Source of the DNA: an uncultured Fretibacterium sp.
GTDB lineage: Bacteria > Synergistota > Synergistia > Synergistales > Aminobacteriaceae
NCBI GenBank assembly: GCA_937892105.1
Contig: CALAUZ010000139.1
Span: forward strand, 1-15,017
Direction: 5' to 3'
DNA length: 15,017 nt
Position 1 is the stretch's first letter, and each line of letters opens with the position of its first letter. Below the pieces are notes generated by a model. The model was not told where the DNA came from. It was given only the letters and a program-made list of their open reading frames with translations, and searched no databases. Below are positions 12,698 through 15,017 of the stretch, in pieces. The translations under genes were made by a program, and so were the position numbers.

Positions 12698-12934
12698 GTG
12701 AAAATCATTCTCTATAACATGTCGCAATCTCAGGTTGAAAGCGTCAAGACTGCTATTGAGCGCATTAAGGACGCTAAAGAGGCTCTGTGTACTGCTGTCG
12801 GTATGCCTAACGCTGAGCCGGATGATAAAGCATGGGATGAGTTTTTCAGAAAGCCCGCAGCTGATAGGGTTACTCACATTATCTCCCTGCTTATTGACGC
12901 GGAGAATTTCGCTCTACCACTCACTGCTGACTAA
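12698..12934 (+). CDS. Small early protein, family with 12956-13195
   Basis: Up to 78 residues: MSQSQVESVKTAIERIKDAK, then PDDKAWDEFFRKPAADRV and DAENFALPLTAD. It is a close paralogue of the next gene. Shared positions include VK.AIE.IK.AKEA, DK..D.F..RP and L.D.E.F.LPL. It is predicted to be all helical and acidic, with no known domain. Start: GTG 12698 overlaps the GAAGG ribosome binding site. The in-frame ATT 12707 is exactly 8 bases after it. ATG 12719 has no ribosome binding site at usable distance. The outer limit is given. Confidence 0.65.
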   Translation: MKIILYNMSQSQVESVKTAIERIKDAKEALCTAVGMPNAEPDDKAWDEFFRKPAADRVTHIISLLIDAENFALPLTAD

Positions 12935-12955
12935 TTCATGAAAGGAGGTGTTACC

Positions 12956-13195
12956 GTGCAGACTGCCTCAGAAACCAAATTATCACAGAAACAAATTGAA
13001 AACGTCAAAAAGGCCATTGAGCATATCAAGAACGCTAAAGAGGCTATCACTGACGCTCTCGATATTCCGTTCGCTGCTCCGGGAGATAAAGAATATGATG
13101 ACTTCTGGAAAAGGCCGGGCATTCATACCTTGTTCCGCTTATCCTTCATGCTCGATGACACGGAAAAATTCTCCCTCCCGCTTATAGCTCCTTAA
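12956..13195 (+). CDS. Small early protein, paralogue of the preceding gene
   Basis: 79 residues from GTG 12956, seven bases after AAAGGAGG; ATG 12938 lies upstream of that ribosome binding site and is not credible. The sequence LSQKQIENVKKAIEHIKNAK, then PGDKEYDDFWKRPGIHTL and DTEKFSLPLIAP aligns end to end with the 12698 product, so the pair arose by tandem duplication with considerable divergence. Function unknown. Confidence 0.7.
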   Translation: MQTASETKLSQKQIENVKKAIEHIKNAKEAITDALDIPFAAPGDKEYDDFWKRPGIHTLFRLSFMLDDTEKFSLPLIAP

Positions 13196-13206
13196 CTTCT
13201 GCTTTT

Positions 13207-13272
13207 CGACACCGCTGTCGATTGGCACTTACTCAACTTCCCGCTAATTTTGGCGCAATGTTGTCTGCAACA
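13207..13272 (+). promoter_or_regulatory. Two short hairpins before the next small gene
   Basis: CGACA-CCGC-TGTCG (13207-13220) and TGTTG-TCTG-CAACA (13259-13272) are perfect 5-base stems with 4-base loops. The second ends four bases before AAAGGAGG. They do not match elements A-E in sequence but sit in the same kind of position. Confidence 0.35.
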
Positions 13273-13290
13273 CTGAAAGGAGGTGATTAC

Positions 13291-13344
13291 GTGCCACAGT
13301 TTTTTGGGGAACAAGCTCTTGATGGACAGAGGCAAAATGATTAG
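13291..13344 (+). CDS. Possible 17-codon leader peptide
   Basis: GTG 13291 is 7 bases after AAAGGAGG, the best-placed start in this gap, but it opens a frame of only 17 codons (VPQFFGEQALDGQRQND). Its TAG overlaps the region of ATG 13337 of the next gene. This could be a leader whose translation feeds ribosomes to the next start. The alternative is that the main frame starts at GTG 13283 inside the ribosome binding site. Confidence 0.4.
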   Translation: MPQFFGEQALDGQRQND

Positions 13345-13591
13345 AAGGTTCAATCCTACCAGACGGCTCTATAGGCTCTCGAAATTCTCTCACTCCAAGC
13401 ACGGCAAAAGCATATGCCCTGTGAAATGTGATAACCCGCACAGGCTATCTGAGATGGAATTGGCAAATATCAAACATGCTCTCGTTGACTTCGTTCTGCG
13501 TGTCTCGGTAGAAGATGAAAGAGAAAGATACACATCGGAAATCGAGATACTGCCCGCTGTCCTAGATACCCTACTCGATAACTTCACTTAA
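13337..13591 (+). CDS. Small early protein, basic N-terminus, paralogous C-terminus
   Basis: About 84 residues from ATG 13337. The first 35 are strongly basic (RRFNPTRRLYRLSKFSHSKH) and include CPVKCDNPH, so nucleic-acid contact is conceivable. The rest (LSEMELANIKHALVDFVLRV, EIEILPAVLDTLLDN) is paralogous to the 10963-11136 product. It thus looks like that small domain with an added basic arm. AGAGG sits four bases before the ATG, and a leader frame with a better ribosome binding site ends across it. Starts at 13322 (ATG) or 13283 (GTG) are possible. Confidence 0.55.
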   Translation: MIRRFNPTRRLYRLSKFSHSKHGKSICPVKCDNPHRLSEMELANIKHALVDFVLRVSVEDERERYTSEIEILPAVLDTLLDNFT

Positions 13592-13610
13592 CCTGAAAGG
13601 AGGTGTCTGC

Positions 13611-13844
13611 TTGGAGGATAAAAACTCAAACCCTATTGATGACCTGCAACAACGCTTCATTGACTTGCGCGAACAACTCGCTACCGTAAGGGACGCTCTC
13701 TTCGCCATTTACTCGGACGGAGACCACATTCTCTCTGGAAAATCTTACACTACCACTAAAGACTTCATTACCGTTTCCGGCATTATGAGAGATTGCATTG
13801 ACTTGCTAAAGGCTCTTCACTTAAACGAGTACCCGCCTATTTAA
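13611..13844 (+). CDS. Small early protein, TTG start
   Basis: 77 residues from TTG 13611, seven bases after AAAGGAGG; no ATG lies near. The sequence DLQQRFIDLREQLATVRDAL, then KSYTTTKDFITVSGIMRDCI and LLKALHLNEYPPI suggests two helical hairpins. No known domain. It follows the previous gene by 19 bases and is followed by stem-loop E. Confidence 0.65.
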   Translation: MEDKNSNPIDDLQQRFIDLREQLATVRDALFAIYSDGDHILSGKSYTTTKDFITVSGIMRDCIDLLKALHLNEYPPI

Positions 13845-13854
13845 CTTTTCACTC

Positions 13855-13913
13855 GCTCCCTGCTTGCTTTTACACACAGCCTTCTTGGCGGGCAGGGACG
13901 CTTTCATTATTCT
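13855..13913 (+). terminator. Terminator-like stem-loop, element E
   Basis: GCTCCCTGC (13855-13863) pairs with GCAGGGACGC (13892-13901), seven continuous pairs plus two after a bulge, followed by TTTCATTATTCTT. It then runs straight into AAAGGAGG. It is analogous in form and position to A-D but with less sequence similarity. Confidence 0.5.
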
Positions 13914-13930
13914 TAAAGGAGGTGTTATTC

Positions 13931-14137
13931 ATGGATGTTACTGTCGTTACTGAAAGCTCGAACTTCGTCAATTGCAGAAAATTGTTCTACAACGCTTGCG
14001 GCTCCCTCGCTGACGTGTACAAGGAAATCTGCAAGGTTTTGGGTGAGGGTTCTTACAACAGCGAATGGGAATTGAGGGTTCTTCGCGAATACCGCGAGAC
14101 TGTCGGCAATATGCTCAAAGTTACGTGGGAACGCTAA
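13931..14137 (+). CDS. Small early protein of unknown function
   Basis: 68 residues from ATG 13931, eight bases after GGAGG. The sequence NCRKLFYNACGSLADVYKEI, then EWELRVLREYRETVGNMLKV is helical and carries several Cys and Tyr residues. It has no known domain. Stem-loop E precedes it and stem-loop C follows. Confidence 0.65.
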   Translation: MDVTVVTESSNFVNCRKLFYNACGSLADVYKEICKVLGEGSYNSEWELRVLREYRETVGNMLKVTWER

Positions 14138-14177
14138 ACAAAAAAACTCCGCTACTGACTACCCGTATTACTTTTCA

Positions 14178-14238
14178 CCGCCTTTGCTATTAGGGTTCGC
14201 ACAAACTTGTTTTAGCAGGGCGGGTTTTCTCTCACTCC
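14178..14238 (+). terminator. Repeated intergenic stem-loop, element C
   Basis: CCGCCTTTGCT (14178-14188) pairs with AGCAGGGCGGG (14214-14224), about ten pairs with one bulge, followed by TTTTCTCTCACTCC and then ATGAAAGGAAGG. Arms are nearly those of element A, and the loop shares TCGCA.AA with B. It sits directly before the stand-alone BRO C-terminal gene, as A sits one gene upstream of the full BRO gene. Confidence 0.6.
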
Positions 14239-14258
14239 ATGAAAGGAAGGTTATATCT

Positions 14259-14699
14259 ATGCTCAACAATCTAAACTCTTTGCGCCCTATCGACTTCCTG
14301 GAAGCTGCTATGTTCATCTTCCTCACTGCTGGCATTAACGGAACACAGCTCGCAAAAGCCCTCGACAACGTTTTCAAGGCTCTCACGGGGTTTAGCACTC
14401 TCAAATACGCAAACATTCAGCCCGTCATAACAGAAACAGCTCTCACTCCGGCGGAAATCGCAAAGGCTATCGGCATGAGCGGCAACAAGAAATCCGCAAA
14501 GACTATCAACTTCATTCTCCAAGACGCTCAGTTTCAGGAATGGTTTAAGGGCAAAAACAATTGGAGACCTACCGAAAAGGGCAAAGAGTTCGCCGTTCTA
14601 CTCGATACAGGCAAAAAATACCCTGATGGCTCTCCTATCATGCAACTCAAATGGAGACCCGCCATCGTCCTTATCGTTCAAGACTTAATACCGTTTTAG
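14259..14699 (+). CDS. Stand-alone BRO C-terminal domain protein
   Basis: 146 residues from ATG 14259, eight bases after AAAGGAAGG. It aligns with the C-terminal half of the BRO antirepressor in this window. AAMFIFLTAGINGTQLAKAL corresponds to AARMIFDAAGIKDNQMALAL. Further matches are LTPAEIAKAIGMSG, EKGKEFAVLLDTGK, DGSPIMQLKW and QDLIPF. The BRO-N domain is absent, and since the gene has its own ribosome binding site and start it is a separate gene, not a frameshift. It could act as a competitor or partner of the full antirepressor, or as an independent DNA-binding protein. Divergence from the full-length gene is substantial, so the duplication is old or acquired. Confidence 0.75.
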   Translation: MLNNLNSLRPIDFLEAAMFIFLTAGINGTQLAKALDNVFKALTGFSTLKYANIQPVITETALTPAEIAKAIGMSGNKKSAKTINFILQDAQFQEWFKGKNNWRPTEKGKEFAVLLDTGKKYPDGSPIMQLKWRPAIVLIVQDLIPF

Positions 14700-14712
14700 G
14701 GAGGGATAATTC

Positions 14713-15017
14713 ATGCTCGAAACTTTCAGCCAAATTCAGCTCAAAGCTATTACTTACCCGATTATGTCTGACCTTATCGCCGCCGTTGAAAATTTAAGCT
14801 CCATTAAAGCGGATGAAGATGACGTTGCTAATACCGCCATCAAGTTACTGGATTGGATTGAAGTCCTTGACGCTGCTCACAATTTCGCTCATTCAGTCAT
14901 TCACGGCTTCGTCTCGCAGTTCGGCTACTCCGTCATGGAGGGCTTCACGCCGGAAAACAGCTACTCAGATACGGAAGGAGGCGATTACACATGCTCCCAT
15001 TCTTCAGACGCTTCAAA
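14713..15017 (+). CDS. Small early protein, open at window end
   Basis: From ATG 14713, seven bases after GGGAGGG and 14 bases after the preceding stop. 101 codons are visible without a stop: IQLKAITYPIMSDLIAAVEN, then AIKLLDWIEVLDAAHNFAHS. The first 75 or so residues are helical, like the other small early proteins. The last visible codons run over the ribosome binding site of the next gene, so the true end should be just beyond the window. Function unknown. Confidence 0.6.
   Translation, partial: MLETFSQIQLKAITYPIMSDLIAAVENLSSIKADEDDVANTAIKLLDWIEVLDAAHNFAHSVIHGFVSQFGYSVMEGFTPENSYSDTEGGDYTCSHSSDAS
14991..15017 (+). CDS. Start of the next gene, partial
   Basis: ATG 14991 is preceded by GGAAGGAGG with 9 bases of spacing and begins MLPFFRRFK before the window ends. 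It overlaps the preceding frame. Nothing more can be said of the product. Confidence 0.4.

Noticed and set aside
1..15017. Stop-codon reassignment
   Set aside because: Genes end at TAA, TAG and TGA in credible places (for example TAG after the 11249 gene and the BRO-C gene), so the standard code fits.
1..15017. tRNA genes, att sites, insertion sequences
   Set aside because: I saw no cloverleaf, transposase or terminal inverted repeats; the direct repeats around higBA are coding duplicates, not att cores.

Overview
The window reads as part of a temperate phage or prophage. The core evidence is a divergent cI/Cro-type switch at about 10.0-10.8 kb, with short leftward genes behind the repressor and a rightward run of very small early genes that includes a BRO-type antirepressor. 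Strong AAAGGAGGTG ribosome binding sites and moderate base composition suggest a Firmicutes or Synergistota host. I cannot name the host, and no integrase, att site, tRNA or structural gene is visible.

Left end (1-3311). A minus-strand coiled-coil-like reading frame runs off the edge and meets, head to head, a plus-strand DnaC/IstB-like ATPase. Both lack their N-termini at the same point (about 490-510), so this is a rearrangement or assembly junction. A 358-base gap holding one possible 27-residue ORF follows. Next comes an AAA/ABC-type ATPase with an 11-base overlap to a second gene that survives only as 23 codons. It looks like a broken two-gene defence-type operon.

Leftward accessory block (3308-10418, all minus strand). 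Reading away from the switch: the repressor; a six-segment membrane protein; a RelE/ParE-family toxin and its putative antitoxin; a truncated duplicate of a coiled-coil gene; a HigB-HigA pair; the intact coiled-coil membrane-anchored gene with 33-base tandem repeats; a soluble unknown; a second small coiled-coil membrane protein; a large membrane-anchored unknown of 585 residues; a third coiled-coil membrane protein with a coupled micro-ORF; and a SieB-like superinfection-exclusion protein. This is the usual place for lysogenic-conversion and immunity genes. The number of membrane-anchored products suggests work at the envelope. higBA lies between two diverged direct copies of about 160 bases, which suggests toxin-antitoxin cassette exchange.

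Rightward early block (10588-15017). Cro is followed by a train of 57-103-residue proteins, several of them paralogues of each other. The train also contains the BRO antirepressor, a stand-alone copy of the BRO C-terminal domain, and one KTSC-domain gene on the opposite strand. Five terminator-like stem-loops, three of them clearly related in sequence, sit between these genes directly upstream of ribosome binding sites. Three of the small genes appear to start at CTG, ATA or ATT exactly 8 nt after a GAAGG. Repeated stem-loops, small paralogues and unusual starts together make this block the best candidate for an undescribed early-control or host-takeover module.
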